Of a stretch of 64,000 bases of DNA, positions 9,365 through 17,430 are shown piece by piece. Under the pieces are notes generated by a model that did no database searches, was not told the origin of the DNA, and saw nothing but the letters and a program-made list of their open reading frames with translations. The position numbers were made by a program, and so were the translations under genes. Position 1 is the stretch's first letter, and each line of letters opens with the position of its first letter. This DNA is from Yoonia litorea (GTDB lineage: Bacteria; Pseudomonadota; Alphaproteobacteria; Rhodobacterales; Rhodobacteraceae). The stretch lies in contig NZ_FOZM01000001.1 in the NCBI RefSeq assembly GCF_900114675.1, positions 1,736,001 through 1,800,000 on the forward strand, written 5' to 3'.

Positions 9365-9574
9365 TCACGCGGTTGACGCTATTTTCGGTGAAAGCTTTAC
9401 TTTCTTCCGCTTGCAACCAATCCTGTCATCGTGGCGGCGCGGCGGTTTCGTTTGCTCTTTGCAGTCAAGGATGATGGCAGGCCATTTCATGCTGCATGAC
9501 TGCTTGGCAAACTGATTGCTGTTGCACCGGACGTAGTGCTCCTCCTCGCAGTTGATCTTGCCCGGTCGTGGCAT
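9365..9574 (-). CDS. Possible small Cys-containing protein (hypothetical)
   Basis: A 69-codon reading frame between the LOV kinase and hisD, divergent from hisD, beginning MPRPGKINCEEEHYVRC. It has Cys residues spaced through its length and a basic C-terminus (GCKRKKVKLSPK). The first 45 codons favour G/C at the third position, like real genes of this window; the tail is less clear. No strong Shine-Dalgarno is seen and no family is recognised. It could be a chance frame in a 435-bp intergenic gap. Confidence 0.3.
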   Translation of the reverse strand: MPRPGKINCEEEHYVRCNSNQFAKQSCSMKWPAIILDCKEQTKPPRRHDDRIGCKRKKVKLSPKIASTA

Positions 9575-9607
9575 GGCGACAACATCACCTGCCCCATTGC
9601 CCCCCTT

Positions 9608-9741
9608 CCCCCTGCCCGCTATGTCCCTCCCCATTAAGGAGTGACCAACAATGCCGCAGTTCCTCGCCACCACTGATCCTGATTTCGAGGCCCGTTTCGT
9701 TGCCCTTTTGGGCGCAAAGCGCGAAGATAGCCCTGACGTCG
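9608..9741 (+). repeat. Direct repeat, intact copy (hisD leader and start)
   Basis: This is the functional copy of the sequence duplicated at 8023-8156: the hisD leader containing AAGGAG and the first 30 codons of hisD. About 93 percent of positions are identical by hand alignment. The pair brackets roughly 1.45 kb containing the LOV kinase gene and the small frame 9365-9574. Confidence 0.85.
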
Positions 9742-10961
9742 ATCATATCGTGGCAGAGATTATTGCCGATGTGCGCAACCGTGGTGATGCGGCCGTTCTT
9801 GAGCTGACGTCGAAATTTGATCGCCTCGACCTGACTGCCGCCACCATGCGCTTCTCTGAAGCTGAGATTGCAGCTGAATGCGCCAAGGTGTCTGACGCGG
9901 ATCGTGCCGCGCTCGAACTGGCCGCGGATCGTATCCGCGCCTATCACGCGCGCCAGATGCCCGACGATGCAATGTGGACCGATGAGACCGGCGCGCAGCT
10001 CGGCTGGCGCTGGACGCCTGTTTCGGCCGCGGGCCTTTATGTGCCTGGTGGCCTGGCGTCTTATCCGTCCTCGGTTTTGATGAATGCCATCCCTGCGAAG
10101 GTGGCAGGCGTCGGACGGCTCGCCATTGTCGTGCCGACGCCAGATGGGGTGACGAACCCGCTGGTGCTGCTTGCCGCAAAGATTGCAGGTGTTGACGAAA
10201 TCTACCGCATCGGTGGGGCGCAGGCTGTTGCGGCCCTCGCCTACGGGACTGAGACCATCGCCCCTGTCGATAAGATCACCGGCCCAGGCAATGCCTTTGT
10301 GGCTGCCGCCAAGCGCCGTGTCTTCGGCAAGGTCGGGATCGATATGATTGCGGGTCCGTCCGAGATCCTCGTGATTGCGGACAAGGACAATGATCCTGAC
10401 TGGATCGCGCTTGATCTGCTGTCTCAGGCTGAACACGACGAAAGTGCGCAGTCGATCCTGATCACGGATGATGCAGCCTTCGGACAGGCGGTGGCAGACG
10501 CGGTGGATGCGCGCCTTGAGACGCTAGAACGCCGGGCGATTGCCGGGGCCAGTTGGCGCGATTTCGGTGCGGTGATTACCGTGCGCGATTTTGATGAGGC
10601 TGTCGCCCTGTCTGACCGCATCGCGCCTGAGCACCTTGAGCTTTGCACAGGCGACGCCGAGGCCTTGTCAGAGAGGATCACCCATGCGGGGGCGATCTTT
10701 ATCGGGGGTTGGACACCCGAAGCCATCGGTGACTACATTGGCGGGCCGAACCATGTGCTGCCGACGGCGCGGTCGGCGCGGTTTTCGAGCGGGCTGTCTG
10801 TCATGGATTTCATCAAACGCACCACATTGTCGCGCATGACGCCGGAGGCGCTGGCCGCAATTGGTCCTGCTGCAGCACGTCTTGCCCAGTCCGAAAGCCT
10901 TGAGGCGCATGGCCTGTCTGTCCTTGCGCGTCTGGACCGTCTGAACGGAGGTCAGTCATGA
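9651..10961 (+). CDS. hisD: Histidinol dehydrogenase HisD
   Basis: Zn-dependent NAD+ enzyme for the last two steps of histidine synthesis (L-histidinol to L-histidine). 436 residues, normal length. Recognisable blocks are [59 protein letters not shown] and [14 protein letters not shown] (Zn-ligand region), and [23 protein letters not shown] start with AAGGAG upstream. The stop overlaps the UPF0262 gene by four bases. Confidence 0.97.
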   Translation: MPQFLATTDPDFEARFVALLGAKREDSPDVDHIVAEIIADVRNRGDAAVLELTSKFDRLDLTAATMRFSEAEIAAECAKVSDADRAALELAADRIRAYHARQMPDDAMWTDETGAQLGWRWTPVSAAGLYVPGGLASYPSSVLMNAIPAKVAGVGRLAIVVPTPDGVTNPLVLLAAKIAGVDEIYRIGGAQAVAALAYGTETIAPVDKITGPGNAFVAAAKRRVFGKVGIDMIAGPSEILVIADKDNDPDWIALDLLSQAEHDESAQSILITDDAAFGQAVADAVDARLETLERRAIAGASWRDFGAVITVRDFDEAVALSDRIAPEHLELCTGDAEALSERITHAGAIFIGGWTPEAIGDYIGGPNHVLPTARSARFSSGLSVMDFIKRTTLSRMTPEALAAIGPAAARLAQSESLEAHGLSVLARLDRLNGGQS

Positions 10962-11437
10962 CCAAGATCATTCACATCGAAATCGACGACCGCAATCTGC
11001 CGCCACCGACACCCGAGATCGAGCAGGAACGCAAAGTGGCGATGTTTGATCTGCTGGAAGACAACAGTTTCACTATTCCCGCCCGCGACGGGCGCGAGGT
11101 GCCGGCGGGGCCTTACAAACTGGGGCTTGCGATCAAGGAAAAGCGCCTCGTCTTTGACATCAAGCAAGAAGACGACAACCCCGCTGGCGAGTTTCACCTG
11201 TCGCTTGGTCCATTCCGCCAGGTGGTGAAGGATTATTTCCAGATCTGCGAAAGCTATTTCGACGCGGTCAAGAAATTGCCTCCGAGCCAGATCGAGACGA
11301 TCGACATGGCCCGTCGTGGCATTCACAACGAAGGTGCGCGGGTCTTGCAGGAACGGCTAGAAGGCAAAGCCGACGTCGATACCGATACCGCCCGCCGCCT
11401 CTTTACCCTTATCTGCGTCCTGCATTTCGGGGGCTGA
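10958..11437 (+). CDS. UPF0262 family protein
   Basis: 159 residues, coupled to hisD by an ATGA overlap. Its sequence (for example HIEIDDRNLPPPTPEIEQER and AIKEKRLVFDIKQED, with FHLSLGPFRQVVKDYFQICE) matches the alphaproteobacterial UPF0262 family, which is regularly found after hisD. It is soluble with no catalytic motif. Function is unknown; conserved linkage to hisD and a phosphatase is the only clue. Confidence 0.85.
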   Translation: MTKIIHIEIDDRNLPPPTPEIEQERKVAMFDLLEDNSFTIPARDGREVPAGPYKLGLAIKEKRLVFDIKQEDDNPAGEFHLSLGPFRQVVKDYFQICESYFDAVKKLPPSQIETIDMARRGIHNEGARVLQERLEGKADVDTDTARRLFTLICVLHFGG

Positions 11438-11439
11438 CG

Positions 11440-11931
11440 TTGTCGGAGGGGGAGAAAACATACGAGGATCTGCCGCAGTCGGTTCTCTTTTGTTGTGACC
11501 ATAATTCGGTCAGGTCCCCCATGGCCGAAGGCATCATGAAAAAGCTCTATGGCACGCAGTGCTATATCCAGTCGGTCGGGGTGAAGAACGACCTTGAGAT
11601 CGACGGCTTTTCCGTGGCCGTCTGTCAGGAGCTTGGCGTGGAGCTGTCGCGTCACCGCAGCCGCAGCTTTGATGAGATGGAGGATTGGGGCGATGACCTG
11701 TCGTCCTTTGACCTCGTGCTGGCGCTATCACCGGCGAGCCAGCGTCGGGCGCTGGATCTGACGCGGTTTTACCATCTGGATGTGGAATACTGGCCGATCC
11801 TTGATCCGACCGGACTGGGCGACAGCCGTGAGGCCCGTCTGGCGTCATATCGGCAGGCCCGCGACCAGATCAGGGACAGACTGATTGCGCGGTGGGGGCC
11901 GGGCATTGAGGAGGAGGACGAGCATGCATGA
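11440..11931 (+). CDS. Low-molecular-weight protein tyrosine phosphatase family protein
   Basis: 163 residues. The phosphate-binding loop C-x5-R is seen as Cys19-DHNSV-Arg25 followed by SPMAEGIM, typical of the LMW-PTP/arsenate-reductase fold. A candidate catalytic Asp lies in LDPTGLGDS near residue 128. The start is TTG at 11440, two bases after the UPF0262 stop. The usual second Cys pair of arsenate reductase is not evident, so a protein phosphatase role is more likely, but this is inference. Confidence 0.85.
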   Translation: MSEGEKTYEDLPQSVLFCCDHNSVRSPMAEGIMKKLYGTQCYIQSVGVKNDLEIDGFSVAVCQELGVELSRHRSRSFDEMEDWGDDLSSFDLVLALSPASQRRALDLTRFYHLDVEYWPILDPTGLGDSREARLASYRQARDQIRDRLIARWGPGIEEEDEHA

Positions 11932-12325
11932 TGCAAGAGAGGTGCTGCGCGCCTATTTCGCGGCTTTCAACGCAGGCGACACCGAGGGGATGCTGGCGCT
12001 TTTGACAGATGATGTCGCCCACCACGTCAACGAAGGGCAAGTGCGGATCGGCAAGGACGCCTTTGGTGTGTTCTGCGCGCATATGCAGAAATGCTATGAC
12101 GAGACCCTGACGGAGCTTGTCCTGTTTTCGGCAGAGGACGGCACGCGGGCTGCGGCTGAGTTCATGGTCAACGGCACCTATCTGCAAACGGATGCAGGAC
12201 TGCCGGAGGCGCGTGGACAGACCTATCGCCTGCCCGGGGCCTCGATGATGAGCCTGCGCGACGGCAAGATTGCCCGCGTCACCACCTATTACAATCTGGC
12301 TGACTGGTTGCGTCAGGTCTCATGA
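11924..12325 (+). CDS. SnoaL/ketosteroid-isomerase-like protein (NTF2 fold)
   Basis: 133 residues counting from the ATG at 11924, which overlaps the phosphatase stop. An NTF2-like cone fold is indicated by the N-terminal helix VLRAYFAAFNAGDTEGMLALLTDDV, the strand GTRAAAEFMVNGTYL and the C-terminal DGKIARVTTYYN. The substrate cannot be told from the sequence. It starts a group of three genes (with GNAT and nitrilase) lying between the phosphatase and infA, outside the usual housekeeping order. Confidence 0.8.
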   Translation: MHDAREVLRAYFAAFNAGDTEGMLALLTDDVAHHVNEGQVRIGKDAFGVFCAHMQKCYDETLTELVLFSAEDGTRAAAEFMVNGTYLQTDAGLPEARGQTYRLPGASMMSLRDGKIARVTTYYNLADWLRQVS

Positions 12326-12909
12326 CGGTCGATGTGCGTCCGTTGGCTGGTGCGGACATTTCGCGTCATCTTGATGATGTGGCGCGTCTGCGCATGACAG
12401 TCTTTCGCGACTGGCCCTATCTTTATCAAGGCACCTTTGATTACGAGCATCGCTACTTGCAAAGTTACCGCGACAGTGCTGGCGCGATCCTTGTGGGTGC
12501 GTTTGATGGCGACCATCTGGTGGGGGCCGCGACCGGCACCCCGATGGAAGATCATGCCGATGATTTTGCAAAGCCTTTCGCGGCGATCTCGCAGCCGCTG
12601 ACGGATATCTTTTACTGTGCAGAGTCCGTACTCTTGCCTGATTACCGCGGACGCGGGATCGGACATGCCTTCTTTGACGTCCGCGAGGATCACGCCCGCG
12701 CACTTGGCCGGAAGGTCAGCGCCTTTTGCGCGGTCGTTCGCCCTATAGATCATCCCTCCCGCCCAGCGGATTATGCCCCACTCGATCCCTTCTGGCGCAA
12801 GCGCGGTTATACGCCAATAGACGGGGTGGTCGCCTCGTTTGACTGGCGCGATGTGGGTGATGATCGCGAAACTACCAAGCCGATGCAGTTCTGGAGCAAA
12901 ATCTTATGA
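12322..12909 (+). CDS. GNAT family N-acetyltransferase
   Basis: 195 residues, coupled to the preceding gene by an ATGA overlap. The acetyl-CoA pyrophosphate loop is visible as YRGRGIGHAFF (motif A) after the strand CAESVLLPD, followed by a helix containing ARALGRKVSAFCAVVRP. The substrate is unknown. It overlaps the nitrilase-like gene by four bases, suggesting that the two act on the same metabolite. Confidence 0.85.
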   Translation: MTVDVRPLAGADISRHLDDVARLRMTVFRDWPYLYQGTFDYEHRYLQSYRDSAGAILVGAFDGDHLVGAATGTPMEDHADDFAKPFAAISQPLTDIFYCAESVLLPDYRGRGIGHAFFDVREDHARALGRKVSAFCAVVRPIDHPSRPADYAPLDPFWRKRGYTPIDGVVASFDWRDVGDDRETTKPMQFWSKIL

Positions 12910-13784
12910 AGATCGCGACCTGCGCTTATCAACCTCAGTGGCATCCCGACCGAGAGAGCCTACAAGCCAAGCTGGAGGCCCGCGTGGCAGATGCGGCACG
13001 GGACGGAGCGGAGATCATTGTCTTTCCGGAATATGCCGGGGTCGAGGCGGGACTGATCGGGCCGTCGCAAGACAATTCTCCGACGGGCTGGGTCGCATCT
13101 CTGATGCCTCACTATGACTGGTGGACCGAATTGCACAGCAATCTGGCCCAGAAATATGGGCTGCATATCCTTGCTGGCAGCTTGCCCCGCCACGCAGGGC
13201 GCAAAGCCACCAACGCGGCTTCTTTTTGTGCGCCAACTGGCAAGGTGGTCATTCAGGACAAGATGATCCTGACCCCCTATGAACGCCGAGAAATGAAACT
13301 GGCGGCGGGTGACGATTTGAAGCTGATTGACACGCCGCTTGGGAAGATCGGGATTCTGATCTGCTATGACAGCGAGTTTCCCTTGCTGGCCCGCACTCTT
13401 GTTGCCGCAGGCGCTGAAGTAATCCTCGTTCCATCCTGCACCGAAGCGCCTGCCGGCCAGACGCGCGTGCGCCAGTCCTGCCGCGCGCGGGCCATCGAAG
13501 GTCAATGTCTTGTGGTGCAAGCGCCATTGGCAGGCATTGTCTCCGATTGCGAGATTATCGACGTCAGCACCGGGCGCGCCGGGATTTTTTGCCCGCCAGA
13601 CATCGGCCTGCCGCCTGACGGGATCATCGCCCAAGGTCTGACGGATGACACCGCATGGGTCATTGCTGATGTTGATCTTGCGCCAATCAGCGCCGTCCGC
13701 ACAACAGGCCATGTAGGCAATTTCAGTCATTGGGAAGAGCAGGACAGCCGTCTCAATCATATCACAACGGTCAGTTTGCGCTGA
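12906..13784 (+). CDS. Carbon-nitrogen hydrolase (nitrilase superfamily)
   Basis: 292 residues with the Glu-Lys-Cys triad of the superfamily: Glu42 in VFPEYAG, Lys119 in QDKMILTPYER and Cys153 in ILICYDSEFPLL. The family hydrolyses amides, carbamoyl compounds or nitriles; the context (GNAT, SnoaL-like) suggests an amidase rather than a true nitrilase. No signal peptide. It closes the three-gene accessory group, 77 bp before infA. Confidence 0.9.
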   Translation: MKIATCAYQPQWHPDRESLQAKLEARVADAARDGAEIIVFPEYAGVEAGLIGPSQDNSPTGWVASLMPHYDWWTELHSNLAQKYGLHILAGSLPRHAGRKATNAASFCAPTGKVVIQDKMILTPYERREMKLAAGDDLKLIDTPLGKIGILICYDSEFPLLARTLVAAGAEVILVPSCTEAPAGQTRVRQSCRARAIEGQCLVVQAPLAGIVSDCEIIDVSTGRAGIFCPPDIGLPPDGIIAQGLTDDTAWVIADVDLAPISAVRTTGHVGNFSHWEEQDSRLNHITTVSLR

Positions 13785-13861
13785 TTAGCCCTTGAAAAAT
13801 ACCCATTTCGAGCGCATTTAAGCGCCGTCCACGATGGGTGGATGAAACTATAGGAGATCAC

Positions 13862-14080
13862 ATGGCCAAGGAAGAACTGCTCGAATTCCCAGGTGTCGTG
13901 AAAGAACTTCTGCCAAACGCGACGTTTCGGGTCGAGCTGGAAAACGGCCATGAGATTATCGCGCATACGGCAGGCAAGATGCGCAAGAACCGCATCCGCG
14001 TTCTGGCAGGCGACAAAGTGCAGGTTGAAATGACGCCTTATGACCTGACCAAGGGTCGTATCAACTACCGCTTCAAATAG
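13862..14080 (+). CDS. infA: Translation initiation factor IF-1
   Basis: 72 residues from [13 protein letters not shown] to INYRFK, a complete S1-like OB-fold. It binds the ribosomal A site during initiation. The start at 13862 was chosen over an in-frame upstream codon at 13838 because MAKEE is the family start and AGGAG lies just upstream (13852-13856). Confidence 0.97.
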   Translation: MAKEELLEFPGVVKELLPNATFRVELENGHEIIAHTAGKMRKNRIRVLAGDKVQVEMTPYDLTKGRINYRFK

Positions 14081-14101
14081 GCCGAAACGCATGTTTCGGC
14101 C
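14080..14101 (+). terminator. Hairpin at the infA stop codon
   Basis: A perfect 9-bp stem GGCCGAAAC/GTTTCGGCC with a GCAT loop begins at the last base of the infA stop codon. No T tract follows, so it may be an mRNA-stabilising or attenuating hairpin rather than a full terminator. Confidence 0.4.
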
Positions 14102-14164
14102 CGCGCAGGTGAGCGATTGCCGTCTGCAATTCTGGCTGCGCCCGGTGGCATCCTGGATACTGAC

Positions 14165-14770
14165 ATGACCACCCTGCCCCCTGACACTTCATTGAAACTT
14201 GTCCTCGGCTCCGGCTCGCCGCGCCGGTTGGAGCTGTTGGCCCAGCTTGGGCTGACCCCATCGGACATCCGGCCCCCGGACATTGATGAGGATGCGCTCA
14301 AGGGTGAGCTGCCCCGCGACTACGTCAAACGCATCGCTGCCGAAAAAGCAGCCGCTGTCAGTGCTGCAGCAGATGAGGTCGTGCTGTGCGCAGATACCAC
14401 CGTCGCGCTCGGCCGCCGCATCATGGGCAAACCTGCAGATTCGGATGAGGCTGCAGCCTTCCTGCGCGCCATGTCGGGTCGCCGTCATAAAGTGATCACG
14501 GCTTTGGCGGTCAAACGCGGGGCCGACATCTGGACAAAAGACGTGCAAAGCACTGTTGCTATGAAACGCCTGTCTGATGCCGAAATTGCCGCTTATATCG
14601 CAAGCGGCGACTGGCAGGGCAAAGCAGGCGGTTATGCCATTCAGGGGTCCGCAGGCGCGTTTATCCCCTGGATCAACGGATCTTATACAGCAATTGTCGG
14701 GCTGCCCCTGACCGAGACGGCGGGGCTGCTGACTGCAGCCGGACTGGTGATCTACGGAGAGACCGCATGA
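14165..14770 (+). CDS. maf: Maf-family nucleotide pyrophosphatase
   Basis: 201 residues. Maf proteins hydrolyse non-canonical or pyrimidine NTPs to NMPs. The signature [18 protein letters not shown] is at the N-terminus, with [15 protein letters not shown] and [15 protein letters not shown] following. The start at 14165 (MTTLPPDT) fits the family better than the upstream codon at 14117. The stop overlaps the RNase E/G gene. It could be the YceF or YhdE subtype. Confidence 0.92.
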   Translation: MTTLPPDTSLKLVLGSGSPRRLELLAQLGLTPSDIRPPDIDEDALKGELPRDYVKRIAAEKAAAVSAAADEVVLCADTTVALGRRIMGKPADSDEAAAFLRAMSGRRHKVITALAVKRGADIWTKDVQSTVAMKRLSDAEIAAYIASGDWQGKAGGYAIQGSAGAFIPWINGSYTAIVGLPLTETAGLLTAAGLVIYGETA

Positions 14771-15801
14771 AGGGTCGCATGATCATTCTCGATCATATCG
14801 GAGAGGTCGAGGCCGCTGCTTTGATGGTGGATGGCAAGCTCGACGATATCCTGATCGACGCATCTGATGCGCCGCGCCCCGGTGCGATCTTCCGCGCGAT
14901 CTGCGACCGTCCGATCAAAGGGCAAGGCGGGATGATGCTGCGCCTGCCCGATGGCGAGACTGCATTCCTCAGACAGGGTAAAGGCCTTCGCCCCGGTCAG
15001 CCGCTGCTGGTGCAGGTCACAGGCTATGCCGAAGGTGGCAAGGCCGTGCCAGTGACAGACCGTGTGCTGTTCAAGAGCCGCTATGCAATCGTGACGCCCG
15101 GCAAGCCCGGGATCAATGTCTCGCGCCAGATCGGTGACGATGACAAGCGCGATGCGATCCTCGCCATTGCGCATGATGTTTACGACGGCGCGCACGGGCT
15201 GATCTTGCGCTCGTCCTGCGAAACCGGCGCGGCTGAGGATATTGCCGAAGACATCGCCGCGATGGCGGCACTCGCAGATGCGGTGCTTGGGGATGCCGAA
15301 GGCAAAAACGCTGAGGCTCTGACCGAAGGTGACGGTCCGCACGCGCTGGCCTGGCGCGAATGGACGCGGCCCGCGCAGGTCGTGACAGAGGCAGGATCAT
15401 TTGCCGATCTGGGTGTGCTTGATCAACTTGTCATGCTTGAAGATCCACATGTGCCGTTGGCCGAGGGCAATATGTATGTTGAACCCACACGCGCACTGGT
15501 GGCGGTCGATGTGAACACCGGCAACGACACCTCGCCCGCCGCAGCACTGAAAGCCAATCTGGCGGCGGCCCGTGCTCTGCCCCGCGCCTTGCGGCTGCGC
15601 GGTTTGGCCGGGCAGGTCAGCGTCGATTTCGTCTCGATGTCCAAAGCACACCGTAAACAGGTCGAACAATCCCTGCGCGCCGCTTTCAAGGCCGATCCGA
15701 TCGAGACTTCGCTTGTCGGCTGGACCCCGATGGGTCTCTTTGAATTGCAGCGCAAACGCGAGCGCGCGCCGCTGCCGACCGCTTTGTTGAGGAACCTCTA
15801 G
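14767..15801 (+). CDS. Ribonuclease E/G family protein (RNase G-like)
   Basis: 344 residues, much shorter than RNase E (about 900) and shorter than E. coli RNase G (about 490). It lacks a clear N-terminal S1 domain but keeps the catalytic DNase-I-like core with [12 protein letters not shown] and [12 protein letters not shown], whose two Asp residues bind Mg2+. The C-terminus [19 protein letters not shown] is typical of RNase E/G ends. The translation may begin at the internal Met5 ([10 protein letters not shown]). Likely role: endonucleolytic RNA processing. The compact form is usual at this position in Rhodobacterales. Confidence 0.88.
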   Translation: MKGRMIILDHIGEVEAAALMVDGKLDDILIDASDAPRPGAIFRAICDRPIKGQGGMMLRLPDGETAFLRQGKGLRPGQPLLVQVTGYAEGGKAVPVTDRVLFKSRYAIVTPGKPGINVSRQIGDDDKRDAILAIAHDVYDGAHGLILRSSCETGAAEDIAEDIAAMAALADAVLGDAEGKNAEALTEGDGPHALAWREWTRPAQVVTEAGSFADLGVLDQLVMLEDPHVPLAEGNMYVEPTRALVAVDVNTGNDTSPAAALKANLAAARALPRALRLRGLAGQVSVDFVSMSKAHRKQVEQSLRAAFKADPIETSLVGWTPMGLFELQRKRERAPLPTALLRNL

Positions 15802-15987
15802 ATGCCCTGCCCGATCTGTGACCGGCCGACCGTCAAAGACTACCGTCCGTTCTGTTCAAAGCGCTGTGCTGACAGGGATTTGGGCAAATGGTTGAGCGGC
15901 TCTTACGCGATCCCTGTTGAGACGCCCGAGGACGAGGAAGAGTTGGACGAAGCTCTTCAGGAAGCTCTTCGTCAAAAGCCGCACTGA
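15802..15987 (+). CDS. yacG: DNA gyrase inhibitor / zinc-binding protein YacG
   Basis: 61 residues with a C-x2-C-x11-C-x3-C zinc site (Cys3, Cys6, Cys18, Cys22) and the family pattern PFCSKRCADRDLGKWLSGSY. YacG binds GyrB and blocks DNA binding by gyrase. It follows the RNase gene directly. The C-terminal tail is acidic, as in the family. Confidence 0.93.
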   Translation: MPCPICDRPTVKDYRPFCSKRCADRDLGKWLSGSYAIPVETPEDEEELDEALQEALRQKPH

Positions 15988-16145
15988 TGCAATATCGGCG
16001 GCGTTCGGTTGCAGCAAAATCCTATGTTCGCTTGGCTGAGACCTGAGCACTCAGAAAGCATTGATTTTCGCACAAATCCCTCTGGACACCCCCCAGCCTC
16101 GCGTCTACAACGCCGCTACCCAACGCGAGGGTTCGCGTTTCCCGT

Positions 16146-16220
16146 GCCCGGGTAGCTCAGGGGTAGAGCAGTGGATTGAAAATCCTCGTGTCGGTGGTTC
16201 GATTCCGCCCCCGGGCACCA
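16146..16220 (+). tRNA. tRNA-Phe (GAA anticodon)
   Basis: A full cloverleaf: acceptor GCCCGGG/CCCGGGC, D-arm GCTC/GAGC, anticodon loop TTGAAAA (anticodon GAA) on a stem with one T-T mismatch, T-loop TTCGATT, discriminator A and encoded CCA at 16218-16220. Confidence 0.96.
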
Positions 16221-16253
16221 CTTTTTAAAGCAAAATCAATATTTTACACATCG

Positions 16254-16418
16254 CACAGTTTTCACTTCTTGCGTTACACACTCATCGCACAGTTTTGTGG
16301 TGCGTTGATACAGGGATTTGCGGGCTGAAGAAGCTGTGTCGAACACAGTGTTTGGAATCAATGTGTTGGCCAGAGCAAACCCATCACAGTTATTGTCCCA
16401 CAGTAACTTCAACACAGT
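16254..16418. repeat. Cluster of six CACAGT motifs in a gene-free region
   Basis: Between tRNA-Phe and the cupin gene (16221-16642, no convincing gene) the hexamer CACAGT occurs six times on the plus strand, starting at 16254, 16288, 16344, 16385, 16399 and 16413. The last three are spaced by exactly 14 bp. The first two are embedded in a longer repeat, ATCGCACAGTTTT. The motifs could be regulator-binding sites; they do not match DnaA boxes. Confidence 0.45.
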
Positions 16419-16642
16419 AGCTGAACTTACTCTTGGAACACATCAACTCAGCACCGTCTCCGACCACACCAACTCCAAACAAGCCAGAGCCACGCTCTAA
16501 ACAGAAAGCAGACCTTCGCGCTTTGTTCGGCGAGCGGCAGCTAGGGGCCTAAACTGTGCGCAACTTGTAAAAACCAAGCCGGTCTGACACGGTTGATCTA
16601 CAACGCATCATGATTGATCAAGGCACGCGAAAGGAAAGCAGA

Positions 16643-16978
16643 ATGCCGTATCCAGATTTTATAACAGCATTTCCGAGTATTGACATTCCCTTCCCCGATG
16701 ATGTCGTGCAGACAGCGGTGGTGCGGTCAGACAATGGTCTGGTGGCCTTCTTCACCTTCCTCAAGGATATGGAACTTCCCCCACATTCTCATGGTGCGCA
16801 GTGGGGCACTGTCGTCGAAGGGCAAATCGAGTTTACTATCGGTGGGGAGACGAAGATTTACAGAGCCGGTGACAGTTACTCAATTCCGGCAGGCGTTGAA
16901 CATGGGGCTTTGATCAAGTCCGGAACGCGCGTCATAGACGTCTTCGAAGAAGCTGATCGATACTCAATCAAGCAGTAG
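16643..16978 (+). CDS. Small cupin-domain protein
   Basis: 111 residues from the ATG at 16643, which has AAAGGAAAG upstream. Cupin motif 1 is PPHSHGAQWGTVVEGQIEF and motif 2 is YSIPAGVEHGAL; His residues in both could bind one metal ion. A single cupin barrel of this kind can be a sugar isomerase, a dioxygenase or a ligand sensor; the substrate is not visible. It stands alone between gene-free stretches. Confidence 0.85.
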   Translation: MPYPDFITAFPSIDIPFPDDVVQTAVVRSDNGLVAFFTFLKDMELPPHSHGAQWGTVVEGQIEFTIGGETKIYRAGDSYSIPAGVEHGALIKSGTRVIDVFEEADRYSIKQ

Positions 16979-16994
16979 CGTGCGTCCCTCCGTA

Positions 16995-17172
16995 GACGGA
17001 CCAATGCCTCTGCCAAACGTTAGCCGACTCCTTCCCCGACTATGCGTATTGTTTGGTCCGTCCGCGGCACTGCTGGGGTCGCCTTTCATGGCATAAGGCG
17101 CACAAAAATTGTGGCCCCCGGATCTACGAATTTCCTCCCTTGATCGGAGGTCCTCCATACCGCTCGGCCACA
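16995..17172. ncRNA. Candidate structured RNA region (unknown)
   Basis: The gap 16979-17430 has no convincing gene but unusual pairing. GACGGACCAA (16995-17004) is perfectly complementary to TTGGTCCGTC (17053-17062). Further on, TGTGGCC (17110-17116) pairs with GGCCACA (17166-17172), enclosing CCTCC-loop-GGAGG-T-CCTCC (17134-17156), where the central GGAGG can pair with either CCTCC. CACAA/TTGTG (17101-17113) adds a small hairpin. On the minus strand the second element is reminiscent of a tRNA, but the D-arm and T-arm do not fit. The rest of the gap shows nothing recognisable. Confidence 0.3.
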
Positions 17173-17430
17173 CAGTTCCCATCGACAACGCACGAGGAAG
17201 ATAACCATTTCAGCGACCCAGCATCTTCATTTCAGGGTCTGCGGCGAGTGAGGGACGGTTCAGATTCATATTCGGTCAAGCATGCGCAACCAGCGTACTT
17301 GCAGAACGAGCTTTCACTGAAGCGGCTTTGCTTTGTCGATTTCAGGGGCTCCGTGCAACGCCTTAGTTCGCGCATCAGTTTATTTCTGCGGCTTGCGACC
17401 GTCCGGAACGCTGGATAGTGTCTGAGGGCA

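Noticed and set aside
9585..10436. 283-codon minus-strand frame opposite hisD
   Set aside because: Overlaps a certain gene and has Arg/His-rich shadow composition.
16254..16418. Replication-origin-like repeats
   Set aside because: CACAGT does not match the DnaA box TTATNCACA and no AT-rich unwinding element or dnaA/dnaN gene is present.
16318..16500. 60-codon frame in the repeat region after tRNA-Phe
   Set aside because: No Shine-Dalgarno, atypical codon use, and it spans the CACAGT repeats.
17110..17172. A tRNA-like element on the minus strand with an apparent TCA anticodon
   Set aside because: Only the closing stem and one inner stem fit; the D-arm and T-arm are wrong, the stretch is too short, and position 33 is not T. 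Kept only as a structured region.
17053..17418. 121-codon frame in the gap before the cNMP-binding protein
   Set aside because: Composition is not gene-like and it overlaps the inverted-repeat structure; no family resemblance.
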